A stretch of 64,000 nt of DNA from Chlamydomonas reinhardtii (taxonomy: Eukaryota > Chlorophyta > Chlorophyceae > Chlamydomonadales > Chlamydomonadaceae), in NCBI RefSeq assembly GCF_000002595.2, contig NC_057009.1, forward strand, positions 1,856,346 to 1,920,345. The letters are read 5' to 3'. Below are positions 46,180 to 57,269 of the stretch, piece after piece. Within the stretch, counting starts at the first letter, position 1. Every line of letters starts with the position of its first letter. The translations under genes were made by a program, and so were the position numbers. The notes beneath the pieces were generated by a model. It searched no databases. It had not been told where the DNA came from and saw only the letters and a program-made list of their open reading frames with translations.

Positions 46180-48320
46180 CTACGCCGACTTGGCCTTGGC
46201 AGCGGCCACGGGCTTGGGGTAGGCGGGCAGCAGCAGGTAGCAGTTCATGGCCGACGCCACCACGCCCAGCAGGCCCACCGTGCGCGGCTTGAGCGGCAGC
46301 AGCTGCAGCAGGCCCGCCGCCAGAGCTGCCTGCCAGGTGTGGGGGAGAGGGAGAGGGGCGGGGTGCAAGTCGGGGTGATGCGAGAGAGCCGAGTGCCGGG
46401 TTGGGACTGGAGCGCTGGCTGGCTGGCTGACTCGCCGTGCGTCTTGGCCACCCCCATCTGTATCCTGCACCGGCCCGGCCCGCATTCCACCACGCGCAGC
46501 AGACGACGGACGACCTGCCTCGCCCGCGGCCTGCCACCGAACCTGCTTCCTGCGTGCTGCCTTTCTGCCTCCCTTCCTGCCCCATTCCACAACCCGCCCC
46601 ACCTACCCGCACCTACAACCCGCCCCACCCAACCTCCACCACAGCCCCACTGCCCACATGCTGGAGCCCCACCGCCCACCCACCCACCCACCTGGAACAG
46701 TCCGTGGATGAGCACAAACAGGTGCTGGTTGATCTGCTTCTTCACCTCCTCCACCCGCCGCGCGTAGTCCTCCTCGCTCTCGCCCTCCTTGCGCACCACG
46801 CTCTTGGCCGCAATCTGGTAGCTCTCCGTGGCAACCGTGCACACGCTGCCCAGCGCCCAAGACCACAGCGACAGCTTCTGGTACCTGAGCAGGCAGGGGG
46901 CGGGTCGGGGAGGCAAGATGGAGGCGGGGTGAGGCCAAGCGGGGTGGGGGCGCGGGAGGAAGGCACGGGCGCGGCTGGCGATCGCGGCGTGAGGGCGCTG
47001 CAACACCTAGGGGCGTGCTGGGATGGCGGGTGGTGGAAAGCTGCGGCATGAGTAGAGGCTGGGGCGTTGTGTGCACACGGCGTCACGGTCGGACTTGTCT
47101 CCTGGTGCTGATCAAACGCAAGGCACACGGGGGCTGGGCGGGACCTTGTACCACCGTACACAAACGCACGGCGCACAGGGCTCGGTGCCGCATGACCCAC
47201 ATCAGCGATGCTAGGGTGCAGCTGAGGTGGCAGTCGCGCACACCGAAGCGGGAGACCGCCCGCACCGCGAAAGCCTCTACCCACCCCCTGCCCCTGCCCC
47301 TCCCCTCTGCTCCCCGGTGCCATCCCCCCCCTTGCCGGCAGGTCAGCTATTGCTCTCACCTCTCGCCGACCTTCTTGTCTGTGATGAGGCCGATCTGGTG
47401 CGCCCACACCACGTGATCGGCACCGAAGTACACGGCCATGAGCACCGCCTTGACCTGCGGCGGGTCCAGGTGGCGGGGACGCCATGTAATGCAACGCGCT
47501 CACAGGTGAGGGATGAGGTGTGGGAGGGGGGGCCGTGTGGGTGCTGAGGCCGCGAGGGAGAGTGGAGAAGCATTGCCGACGGGTTGCCGCGCTTGGCCCT
47601 TCGTGCCCCGGCCCCGCCCACCCCAAACCGTGACGACGGGCCCTGTAGCCCTCCCTGGCATTCTATCTCGGAAGCACCGCACGAACGCCTCTTTCTTCAC
47701 GCTCCCACCTTGTTGACGGCCTCCAGCAACATGGGCTGCTTGCCGGTGAAGCCCGGCGTGATCAGCAGCGGCGTCATGAGCTCCAGTGGCTGGAGTCAGG
47801 CGCACAAATGTCAGGTGAGTGCATCATTTGGGACTTCAAGACAGTCATAGGCTTTGGGACTGCAGATCAAGGAGGGGTGGCGAGCTGCAGCAGCCAAGGC
47901 ATGGCGCGAGCAACGCCCGCGTGCACGCACCCGCATGACACGGAAGACCTTCCGGGCGGCGGTCACAGACGCTTGGATCTTCTTGATGTTGCCGGGCTCG
48001 CCGGCGGAAATGAAGAGGCAGGCATACTGCGAGCGCATACAACCGCGTCAGCAGCGCCTTAGGTGCAGTGCCGAGAGAATCGGGCGCATCCTCAAGCTGT
48101 CCGCGCGGGTTCCAGCTGCCAGACCAGTCCGGCCTACCTGTATGAGCGCGGTAAGCTTGTCCTTTCCATCTGCCTTGTCGCAGAAGCCCTTGATGACCTG
48201 CGCGACGTGTCAGCGGGTGCCAGGGAGTTGCGCCTTTGCCGCCGCGCGCGCGAGGAAGCGCGGCAGACTTGCGTCCTTGCAGGAACTCACGCTCAGATGC
48301 TCAGCATATGTTGGTGACAT
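46180..48320 (-). CDS. PEX11: Peroxisomal membrane protein PEX11
   Basis: Seven exons: 48291-48320, 48138-48197, 47931-48026, 47709-47789, 47360-47454, 46692-46884, 46180-46329; 234 residues, the normal PEX11 length. PEX11 proteins bend and elongate the peroxisomal membrane before fission. The diagnostic N-terminal segment is present: GFCDKADGKDKLTALIQYACLF read across an intron, then ASVTAARKVFRVMR (amphipathic helix). It is followed by VYFGADHVVWAHQIGLI, a long basic and acidic helix (RKEGESEEDYARRVEEVK), and a C-terminal hydrophobic span (TVGLLGVVASAMNCYLLLPAY) with a short basic tail. The first exon is only ten codons (MSPTYAEHLS) but is in phase with a GTGAGT donor. Confidence is high for the family. 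Confidence 0.92.
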
Positions 48321-49281
48321 CTTTAATATGCTTTCTAGTAACAAAATCAGCGCTTTGCGTGAAGCCTAAGCGACCAGGCCGTTCCGGGACAAGGTTTACT
48401 GCGTCAGCGTTCACCGACGGTGTCTAATTGTGCAAGTACGTATGTGTTATTGTCTAAATTGCCTGCGTTTACAACGACTGGGCGCCAGTTACCCAGGCAC
48501 GATGACATCGGTTGTGCCGTGTCAGCGGTCAGCGCGCCATCGCGTTCAAAGACCCTTGCGCGCCCGCGACTTCTTTACAGCTACCAATTCTGGGGCAATG
48601 CACCCTTCACGATGTGCCCAGCGCGAAGAGCTCCTCAAACCCTAACGCAGTGGCGTGCACGCGGGCATCGAGACAGCCGCAGCACACAACCGATACGTGC
48701 CCCTCTGCGCTTTCCAATCATTGCACAACATAGGACTATTGAATTCGCTCACGGTCCCTTAAGACTCGACTACGTTGCGTGACTCGGCCTCGGCCTTCCA
48801 ACTTCCCGACACCACGCGCAACACCCCAACCTCATGACAACCGCCAACAGGCCCAGACCAGCGCGTTCAGCATCCACTGTGGACCGCAGATTGTGCCTAC
48901 GGTACTGGCGGCCGTAGCCGTGACGGTGGCGGTGTGACCGTGGCGCTATGGTATGGCCGCGCCGCCGCAGTCACTGCACTGAGACCTACTAAGCCGGCGT
49001 GAAGGCGCCCTTGAAGCACGTCAATGCGGGTCGCCAGCGCTTCCTTGGGCCCTGGCGTCCTGCCCGCCCTTCCGCCCACACCCTTCGCAAGCCACGCCAC
49101 ATACGCTGGTCCGCTTAATGAATGTTTGGGCTAGGATGCACTGTAGGCCTCAACCTCAAACTCTTTCGTCCCCCCTCCTCGCCGCCACAGCCGGTCGACC
49201 AAACTTGCGGGGCGAGTGGACTGCGCTGCGCGCCTAGACCGGCTCTGGGGTCCAACAACCAATTCGCCTCATGTTGTCCCG
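48321..49281. other. Intergenic interval upstream of PEX11
   Basis: No gene seen. TTACA motifs at 48469-48473 and 48575-48579 are possible 3' end signals for the minus-strand gene that stops at 49282, which would then have a 3' UTR of 700-800 bases. Confidence 0.5.
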
Positions 49282-49606
49282 CTAGCTCCGCGCGGGCAGC
49301 GGCGCTTTGCGGCCGACGAAGAACTGCTCAGTGATGACGCCGGTGGACGCCACACGCACCCACTGCCGACAGCGAATGACCTCGCCGGCCTCGCCACCGG
49401 GGACCACCGCCGGCTCGGCCGTCACCTGAAGCAGCGGGGCACAGGGGCGTGCAGGGGCGAGAAGTCAGGCCAGGCCACGGGCGGGCAGGGGAGCTTAGAG
49501 GGAAAGCCATGGGGAGTCAGCAACATATCAGCCACCATGTGGCACGCGCACAGTGACACACATGCGCTACGGTACGGACGTACGCACTGGGACGTACGGT
49601 GCTAAG

Positions 49607-49681
<75 letters not shown>

Positions 49682-51577
49682 CCAAACACATACACACACG
49701 CGCGCACACGCGCACCTCCATGAGTTCGTAGCCTGTGTGGTTGATTGTGCCCATCAGGTCCAGGCTGTCGCAGCTGCGGGGCATGTGTGCGTGTTTGTGA
49801 GTTGGGGGGAGGAGGGGGCTGTGTCAGTCCGAGATTTGTTGGGCCGGGTGGCTTGGTCGCGCCTGGCAACTCGCTGATGCGCCTCTGTTGTGACCTATAC
49901 GGTAATACACACATGCGTCCCTGCACACAACGCACGTGAACCGCGGTGTGCCGCGCGCTCCGGGCCCGTGGACGTGCTAGGGTGTAACGGACTGCAGGCT
50001 GCAGGCTCGCAGGTCTTCTGCTGCTGTACCAGGCTGCACCAGGCGGGTGTTACTTACACTAGCAGCACTTGGCCGCGGTCGGTGAAGTACATGCGCGTCA
50101 CGGAGCGGCCCGGCCGCACGTCCCGCCGCATGTGGGTGGTGTGCGTGGAGCCGTCCTTGGGGTAGCGCTCCTGAGGGGTGAGGGCGGGCGGCGGCACAGG
50201 CACAAGGGGGGGGCACAATTGGGGGGGGCACACGCGGGCGGCGGCACACGCACAAGTGGGGGGCACAGGCGGGCGGCGGCCACGCGCGGGAGGCAGCCCA
50301 GGCACAAGTGGGGGGGCACAGGCGGCGGCACAGACAGCAAAGTCACAGGCGGGCGGCGCGGGCAAGCGGTGTACCGTACTGTAAGAGGGCCGCGGCCTCC
50401 AGGCCTCCAACACCTCCATTGCGCTTCTCCACCCCACATCGGCACATCTCCGTGCCACATGGCTGGAGCCCAGCAGTGCCACAGGCCCCGGGCGCATGGC
50501 CGAGCTCCTGGCCGGGCCGCATCTGCAGGCGCACGCCGCCACATGCCGCACCAGCCCGCTCTCACCTCGTGTGTCATGCGCATGCCCAGTCCCAGGTTGA
50601 TTCGCGCCTTGACGATGAGGACCGCCGCGTCCTCGCGCAGCTGTGCGTGTGCATGGGAAGTCAGAGGTAAGAGGAGAAAAACACAGAGCACAAACAGGCA
50701 CAGGAGAAGGGGAGACGTGTTGACAGTAGTTGTAACGCAGCAGCTGTAGGTGGCTTTGCGGTGTGGCCAGCACCTGACACTGACGCGGTAGCGACCCAAC
50801 ACGACCGCCCGCTGGGTCCGCCCCAATCTCCCATCCGGGCTCCACTCAACACGCTCGCGCCTGCACACCAGCCCAAACAATTAAGCCCATGGTACTAATA
50901 TCGCCGCCACCAGCCCCCACACTCATCCACACCCACACTCATCCACACCCACACTCATCCACACCCACACTCATCCACACCCACACCCATCCACACCCAC
51001 TCACACCCACACCCATCCACACCAGCCCCCACACCCACTCACACCCCCGCACCAGCCCCCCCTAACCTCGCTCACCAGTATGCCCTTGATGCTCTCGTGC
51101 GCGCTCCTCGCCAGGCGGTTCACTCCCAGCGCCACGTCTATGGGCATGGGCGACCCGGCCGACAGCTCGGGTATCTTGGCCCAGTAGCCCGCCACACCCG
51201 TCACGGCAGGCACCGGCAGCCAGCGTGTGGCGGGGTCTGTGGCGGTGGGGCCGCCGGGAAAGAGGTGGGGAGAGGGATGGAGAGGGCAAGGTATTGGAGG
51301 GCGGGTTGTGCCAGCGCGAATGTGGATGGTGGGTTGGTGACCGCCGTGTTGTACAAGCGACCCAGAATGGGCGGGCGTTTGCAAGGCTACGCGGGACACG
51401 GACAGCGCAACGCGGAGTGTGTAACACACGAGCCCGGCGCGCTCCTGAGCTGCAGTGGCGCGCCACACAGGCGGGCGCCTGCACACAGCCCCGCAGCGAG
51501 GCTGCCTAACCTGTGCACCCAGCTCAAGGCCCCACGCACCGGCCCGCCCCACACACCCGCCCCCAACCCCAACCCCC

Positions 51578-51633
<56 letters not shown>

Positions 51634-52519
51634 GACTCGGCAACCGGCGTAGGTATTTGTCCGTAACTGCGCACGCGTGTTTGACGGCTTTGTTCCGTTT
51701 GTTTTGTGTTTAACACACGCAGACGCACGTACCCAGGTTAGGGACGGGCGGGTACGGCACCCACACGGGCCGCTCGGGCGCCGGGCCGCCCAGCACCAAC
51801 ACAGGGGAGGCGCAGGGCGTCACCGTGCGCCGTGGCGTGGCGGCGGCGCCGCCATGCTCGGACACCAGGCCGGGGCTGGCGGCGGCCAGTGTACGCGGAA
51901 GCAGCGGAGGCTCCGCCCCCGTCACGTGCTGGGATGCAGTGGTTGCATGGGCGGCGTCTGCCGCAGCTGAGGGCACGATGGCGGCGCTCCCTGACGAGGG
52001 CGGCGTGGTGGAATGGGTGCGGTGCGGTGCCGCCAGGACGGGTGTGCTGAAGTGCCCGGTCACCGCGTTGGCGCCCGAGTTGGCGTCGTAGTCATTGGTG
52101 GCCCCGGCGTAGGCGGCGGCCGGCTGGAAGTGCGACAGCTGGTGCTGCTGCTGGGGTTGTTGGGGTTGTTGGGACTGTTGGGGCTGCTCGCCTTTGTCAT
52201 GGTGATGGTGGTGGTGGTGATGGTGGTGGTGATGGTGGGGAGCGTCGGGAGCTGCTGCCGAGTCCGTGGGCGTGAGCGGCATGGGACGCGGCTGCTGCGG
52301 CGGCGGCCGAGGCGGCGTCTGCGGTGCAGCAGCCGGCGGCGCCCCGCCCAGGACTGCTGCTGGTGTTGTGCCGGCGGTGCCTGGTGAAGCCGCCTGCTGC
52401 TGCTGCTGCTGTTGCTGCTGCTTGGTGACGGGCGGCAGCTCAGGTGACTTAGAAAGCGCCGCCGCGATTGCATCTGCAGTATCCACACCGCCGGGTGGTG
52501 GCTGCTGCTGCTGCTGCTG

Positions 52520-52562
<43 letters not shown>

Positions 52563-55324
52563 AGCAGGCTTCGGTTAGCCGCGGCCACCGCCGCCGCCAG
52601 CGCACCCGCCGCGCCGCGAGGAACCGACGGCGCGTCGATGACGCCAATGCTGCCGTCCCCGTCGCTGCCCATGCCCATGCCTGATGTCGTTCCTCCTGCT
52701 CCTGCTGCTCCTGCTGCTCCTCCTGCTCCTCCTCCTCCTCCGAAGCCGCTCACGATGGACCAGCTGGAGGCCACACTGCGCGCGTCGTGGAAGTCGTCCT
52801 CATCCGCGGTGGCGGCGCCGCTCCCTGGGGAAGGAGTGGAAGAGGGATGGATGAGACAAATGGGAAGGGCGGAATGTGAGGACTAAACCGGTGCCTTAGT
52901 AGCTGTCCGGCGACAGGAGCTACAGCTGGGGCAAGCAGTCGCACGCGCTCCAAGGCTCACGGCACCTACCAGTGGAATGGCTGGCGCTGACCTGGCCCTC
53001 CGGCTGGTTGCGGCCCGCCCCCCCTGCCCCCGGCGTCGCCCCAGGCCGCGACCCACGCCAATGCCGCCACCCGGCACTCCCGCGACCGCCACCGCCATCG
53101 TCCAGGCTGCCTCGGCCGAAGGAATGGCCGCTGATGTCACGAAGTGTTCCGTTGCCGGCGCCGCCCCAAGCAGCAGTGGTACCGGCGGCGGAGGGCGCCG
53201 CGGTGGGGTCCGGCAGTAGGGCGCCGGCGGTGGTGCGGGCGGTGCTACTGCCGATGGTGGCTGCGGTGGAGCTGTAGCCGCCGCCGGCGGCGGTGGTGCT
53301 GGTGATGTCGGCGTGAGCACCTCCACGTGGAAAGGGGTCTGCACAGTGGGTACCGGTAGCCAGGGAGTTGCAAGTGCGTGGCGCGGCGTCAATCGCGCTT
53401 GGCGTGGCAGGGGCGTTGCCGGTGTTGTGCTGCGGAACCCTCTCAGTGAGATGGCTAGCTGGTTGGTGAGCGAACCCAATAAGCAACACCGCACTGTATC
53501 TTATATGCCTCAGCGCTGTGTGTGCTACTCTACGAGCTGTGCGTGTGGCGCGAGCGCAGGTCACTTGGCGTTAAGCGAGTTAACCTGCAAGACGGCTGCA
53601 TCCCTAACACCGAGCACGGCTTTAGAGTCCACGTCCTCCCCCACCCGCCACCTTCCCCGTCCCCGCCCCCCAACAACGCTCACCGTCCCGCAGCTGCCCC
53701 CACTGGGCTGGCGTGCTCAGGTAGCCGGTGTGGTGATCCTTGTGGTTGTGCTTGTTGTCATCCGACGATGAGACATCCGATGACGGCTGCTGCCGCGGCG
53801 CCTCCGGCGCAGCCGGCACCACCGTCAGTGGCGGCCGCGCCGCCAGCGGAGCGTGGGAGCGGCTGTAGCCTTCAGGCGTTGGCGTGCGCCCGGCGGCGGT
53901 AAAAATGGATCCATCAGTTGCAGCCGTGCTGTCGAACTCCCGTTCATGCAGCGATTGCGAAACCGCGAAGGCGGCGGCGCTGCTGGCCGCAGGCAGGTTG
54001 GTGGCCGCGGAGGCGCCGGCGGCGGGCGCCGCGACGGCGGTGGACACCGGAGGTGTGCCGGGCGGCGGCGGAGGCTGGTTGGTGCCGGTGGCTGTAGCGG
54101 CGCCGATGTGGGGCTGGACACGGTTGCTGGCGCTGCTGCTGCTGCGACTGCTGCTCCCGCTGCTTCCGCTGCTAGAGCTTCTGGTGCCGCTTGACCCCGT
54201 GTGGGTGCTGCTACTGCTGGCGCTGCTGGCGCCGCCGTTCGGGCTGGCGCGGCCGGCGCGGTTGGTAACGCCTGGCGCCGCTGTGGCGGCAGCGGCGGTG
54301 GTGGTGGCGGATGCTTGTGCGGACGCGCCGCCAGCGGTGGCAGCCTGTGGCTGGGTGTGGCGGGTGGCGCGTGGTCTTGTTGCTGCCGCCGTGCCGCCGG
54401 CTGGCGCGGGCGCCTCCTGCACCACCTCCCCGGGCAACAAGGCAACGCCGTGCAGGGGTGGATCTGTGGGTGGAGAAGGCAGAGCCGTGCGCGGGCAGGC
54501 GACAGACGGGGCAGTGGGCGGGGTTTGCCATCTTGAGGAGGCCGGGGTGCAGGGCGGTGGTGGGAGAGGGGAGCGGCCAGGCACGGCCCTGGAGTGGGTC
54601 CGGCGAGGCAGCGGCTGTCGGGCTGCGTGGCGTGCCTCAGACCTCAAGCATGGATGCCAAGCCCTCGACTTCTAGCAGACGGGCCGGACTAACCACCGCC
54701 CTACCGCTCGGCCCCTTCGTCAACGTCACCCGCACCCTTCCACCCACCACTTCACCCCATGACGACCCCACCAGCGCCGCCCCTACCTGACGTGCGGATG
54801 TCGGATGAGCAAGTGGCCGCCCGCACGAACTTGTCCCACGCCCGCCGCAGTCGGCCCGGCCGCTTGCGGCCGGGCGGCCGCGGCGGCTGCCCTCCCCGCA
54901 GCACCGCCAATGCTGGCGCCGCCCCCGCTCCTGCCTCACGAGTGGAGAGGCCAACACCCTGGCCGGCGCCAAAGCCGGCGCCGCCTGCTGCTGCTGGCTC
55001 TGCCACGGCCGGGCTGCAGCTGCCGGCAGTCGCAGGGGGCTTAGACAGCGGGGCTGCTGCATCCGTTCTGGCCTCTGATACCGGGCCCGCTCCTGCCAGG
55101 GTCCCCGCCGCGGTCTCCTCCGGAATAGCGCTGGCATGCTGCGGCGCCGTCGCGCCAAGCACTGCCGCCGCCGCATGAGGACTGACCCCATCACCTCCAG
55201 GTGCTGAAGGAGGTGGGGCGCGGTTCACGCTCGCGGTGCGGTGGACGCCGCCGCCCGCACCCGCCGCTCCCACAGCGCTGCCGCTGTCGCCGCATCGCAT
55301 GGCGCCCTGTGGCGCTGCCTCCAT
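49282..55324 (-). CDS. Large low-complexity protein with a conserved-looking C-terminal domain, unrecognised
   Basis: Nine exons: 54787-55324, 53684-54463, 52970-53338, 51733-52824, 51076-51236, 50566-50640, 50058-50170, 49716-49773, 49282-49425; about 1109 residues. The first 700 residues are disordered: Ala/Gly/Ser/Thr runs, two poly-Gln tracts (one interrupted by Glu), and about 13 consecutive His. An acidic aromatic motif, DEDDFHDARS, is followed by SSWSIVSGFGG. The last 220 residues look folded: PATRWLPVPAVTGVAGYW, PIDVALGVNRLARSAHES, REDAAVLIVKARINLGLG, THMRRDVRPGRSVTRMYF, DSLDLMGTINHTGYELME and VIRCRQWVRV. I do not recognise the domain. The donor after 51076 could instead be at 51067, which keeps frame and adds three residues. 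The ATG at 55324 is the first in a longer open frame. Confidence 0.7.
49613..49679. repeat. (CA)n microsatellite in an intron
   Basis: A CA run of over 30 units. On the sense (minus) strand it is (TG)n starting 36 bases after the donor at 49715. Confidence 0.95.
50919..51030. repeat. 16-bp ACTCATCCACACCCAC minisatellite
   Basis: Five to six tandem 16-base units, with variants at the right end, in the intron between the exons at 50566-50640 and 51076-51236. Confidence 0.85.
51580..51630. repeat. (CA)n microsatellite in an intron
   Basis: A pure CA run. On the sense (minus) strand it is (TG)n, about 100 bases after the donor at 51732. Confidence 0.95.
52395..52562 (-). repeat. CAG/CTG trinucleotide tracts encoding poly-Gln
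   Basis: Two coding trinucleotide tracts, near 52395-52421 and 52500-52562, encode glutamine runs in the large exon 51733-52824. A nearby ATG/GTG-rich tract around 52198-52238 encodes poly-His. Confidence 0.9.
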
Positions 55325-56168
55325 TCGGTCGCTACGCGGGGCAAGGCGCAGGTGAAGGCGTGCGATGCCGTCGAGTCCTCTGCCGCGTGTGTGGCGGTGC
55401 AGGGCTTGAATAGATGCTACACCTGGACTGGGGGCTCGGCGCAAGGGTGGCAGGGGTTTTCCTTCAATGCGGCTGCGGTGTGAAGTGAAAGAAGCAGAGC
55501 CGCGCTGGAGAAAAAGAACTCGGGCGCTCGAGAGCTGGCGGCGCCCGACAGTGAAGCTGTACTGCAATGACAGCTCTTTTGTGTGCCGTCGAACGAGTGG
55601 CCACAAGGCGGGAGCGAAGCACGCGGCCGCACTGGAGCTCAAGGAAAATTGTGCGGCAGGGACCCGCGGGCCGGTCCTCTCTGGCCTCGAGCTCACCTTG
55701 GGAGACCACCGTGGCGAAGAAGTCCAGGTCTTGTGGCTTGGATCCTTCCGCCTGGTGCGTGCAAGCTAGTAATATAATAATACAGCAGCAAAGGTTGCAA
55801 ATTGCATACCGAGAGCTGGGGACCTGGGGTGCCAGCCGACCTCGATACCTCGGCGTGTCCTTTGACCACCGCCCCTCAGGCCGGGCCGCCAGCGCGACCG
55901 ACATCGCACAGGCAACGCCCATCAACGCTGCTTGAGGCCGTCGCGTCAAGGTGTAAAACGTTCGTACCGCTTCCCAATGCGCCAAGGTTTCGGCGGGATC
56001 CGGCTTCCACTCTTCTCCTGCGGGGCGAAGCCGGACGGGGTGATGGCACGGGAGCGTGCGGTAGACACTAACTCCCGCCCCCACTAGATTGGGGCCCCGG
56101 CGCCCGATGCATGCCTGGAACTCCCTCCCCACACCAGGTAAAAGCCATGCTCACATAGCGTCACGACG
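55325..56168. promoter_or_regulatory. Divergent promoter interval between the low-complexity gene and the TMEM242-like gene
   Basis: These 844 bases separate two outward-facing start codons (55324 on minus, 56169 on plus). An AT-rich patch, TAATATAATAATA near 55769, stands out. A 222-residue minus-strand frame across the interval has no domain and is not called. Confidence 0.5.
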
Positions 56169-57269
56169 ATGTCGTCTGATTCCGACGACAAGAAACCAGC
56201 CAAGGAGAAAACCATCGTAGAGCCATTCCACGTCGTGGCCGCCGGAAGCGGAATAATCTGTGCAGGTAAGAGCCATGTCAGCAAAATATTACTTGCAAAC
56301 ATTACCGCGGCGATCTTATGGCGCGTGCGCGTGGCGCATGCAGTCGCGCTGCTTACGGGGACACTCACCTACCGGGCCGGCACCAAGGAGTAAGTTCGAC
56401 ATGTAAAAGGGTCTGCGATCGGGATCGGGGCGACGTCATCGGTGCTGGAACTTGCTTCCGAGTACCCATCAACATCTCTTTTGTGTCGCTCGCAGCCTTG
56501 TGGACGACGGCATCAACCCCAGCACCCGCCTTCGTGTCATTCCACTTGCGGTAAGTTCGCATCAAGTCGCTGAGTTAGGGGCTCGTGCTAGCGTCATGCA
56601 CGTCGCCGCACGTCGCGTGCCTGGGCATGGCAAGAACCCGAGACCCTCCCACCGTCATTGCGCCTTCTGTGCTGCGCAGGCCCGCACGCTCGCGCTCAGC
56701 ACCGTTCTTACTGGTTTGCTCGGCGTCGGTGGCTTCTACATCCTAAAAGAGCAGGGCTTCTTTCGCACAGACCAGGCGGAGCTACCGTCAGCCAAAGAGG
56801 CGGCGCGCATGCTGCGCGACCCCAGGGTGCGTGCGTGTGCGTGGCGCGTGAGCCTACACGCAGGCATGCGTGATGGAGACACGGACGGGCGCGAGAGGGG
56901 TGGGCATGCACGGAAGCTTGGGTGGTGGTAACTTGCTGGAAGCACGATGTGTAAGGAGATTTTCTAGGGATGCGAGCAGCCCACTGCACCGATCATGGCA
57001 CCAATCTCAGTTTTTTGTCGTTGGGAGTAGTGAGGATTTGGTGAGGCTGTAGGACGGTCTCTTAGGGTGGGTGCTCGTTGCAGGGATCAGGGGTGTCACT
57101 ACCACACCCGCACGCAGCGCCACTGTCCAGCCATTGTCGTAACCCCAGGCAAACTGCTTTCCCTTGCTCTCCCTTCCTCTTCGCCCACCCCCGCTCTTAC
57201 GAACCGCGACAGGCATATGTTCGGCAGATGCTAAAGGGCGAGCGTGGCGACGGCGAGTCGGCTGCGTGA
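56169..57269 (+). CDS. Small two-span membrane protein, TMEM242-like
   Basis: Five exons: 56169-56265, 56344-56389, 56496-56550, 56680-56826, 57213-57269; 133 residues, all junctions in phase. The N-terminus is short and charged (MSSDSDDKKPAKEKT). The first hydrophobic segment is VVAAGSGIICAVALLTGTL, split by an intron. A polar loop, GTKDLVDDGINPSTRLR, leads to the second span, LSTVLTGLLGVGGFYIL. The C-terminus is charged (AKEAARMLRDPRAYVRQML). Size, topology and the ALxxxTxLxGxGGFxIxK-like second span resemble TMEM242, a mitochondrial inner membrane assembly factor for ATP synthase and complex I. The match rests on pattern only, and another small inner-membrane family is possible. Confidence 0.72.

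Noticed and set aside
55464-56132. A 222-residue minus-strand frame in the divergent promoter interval
   Set aside because: No recognisable domain, no paired splice sites, and it spans the space between two supported start codons.
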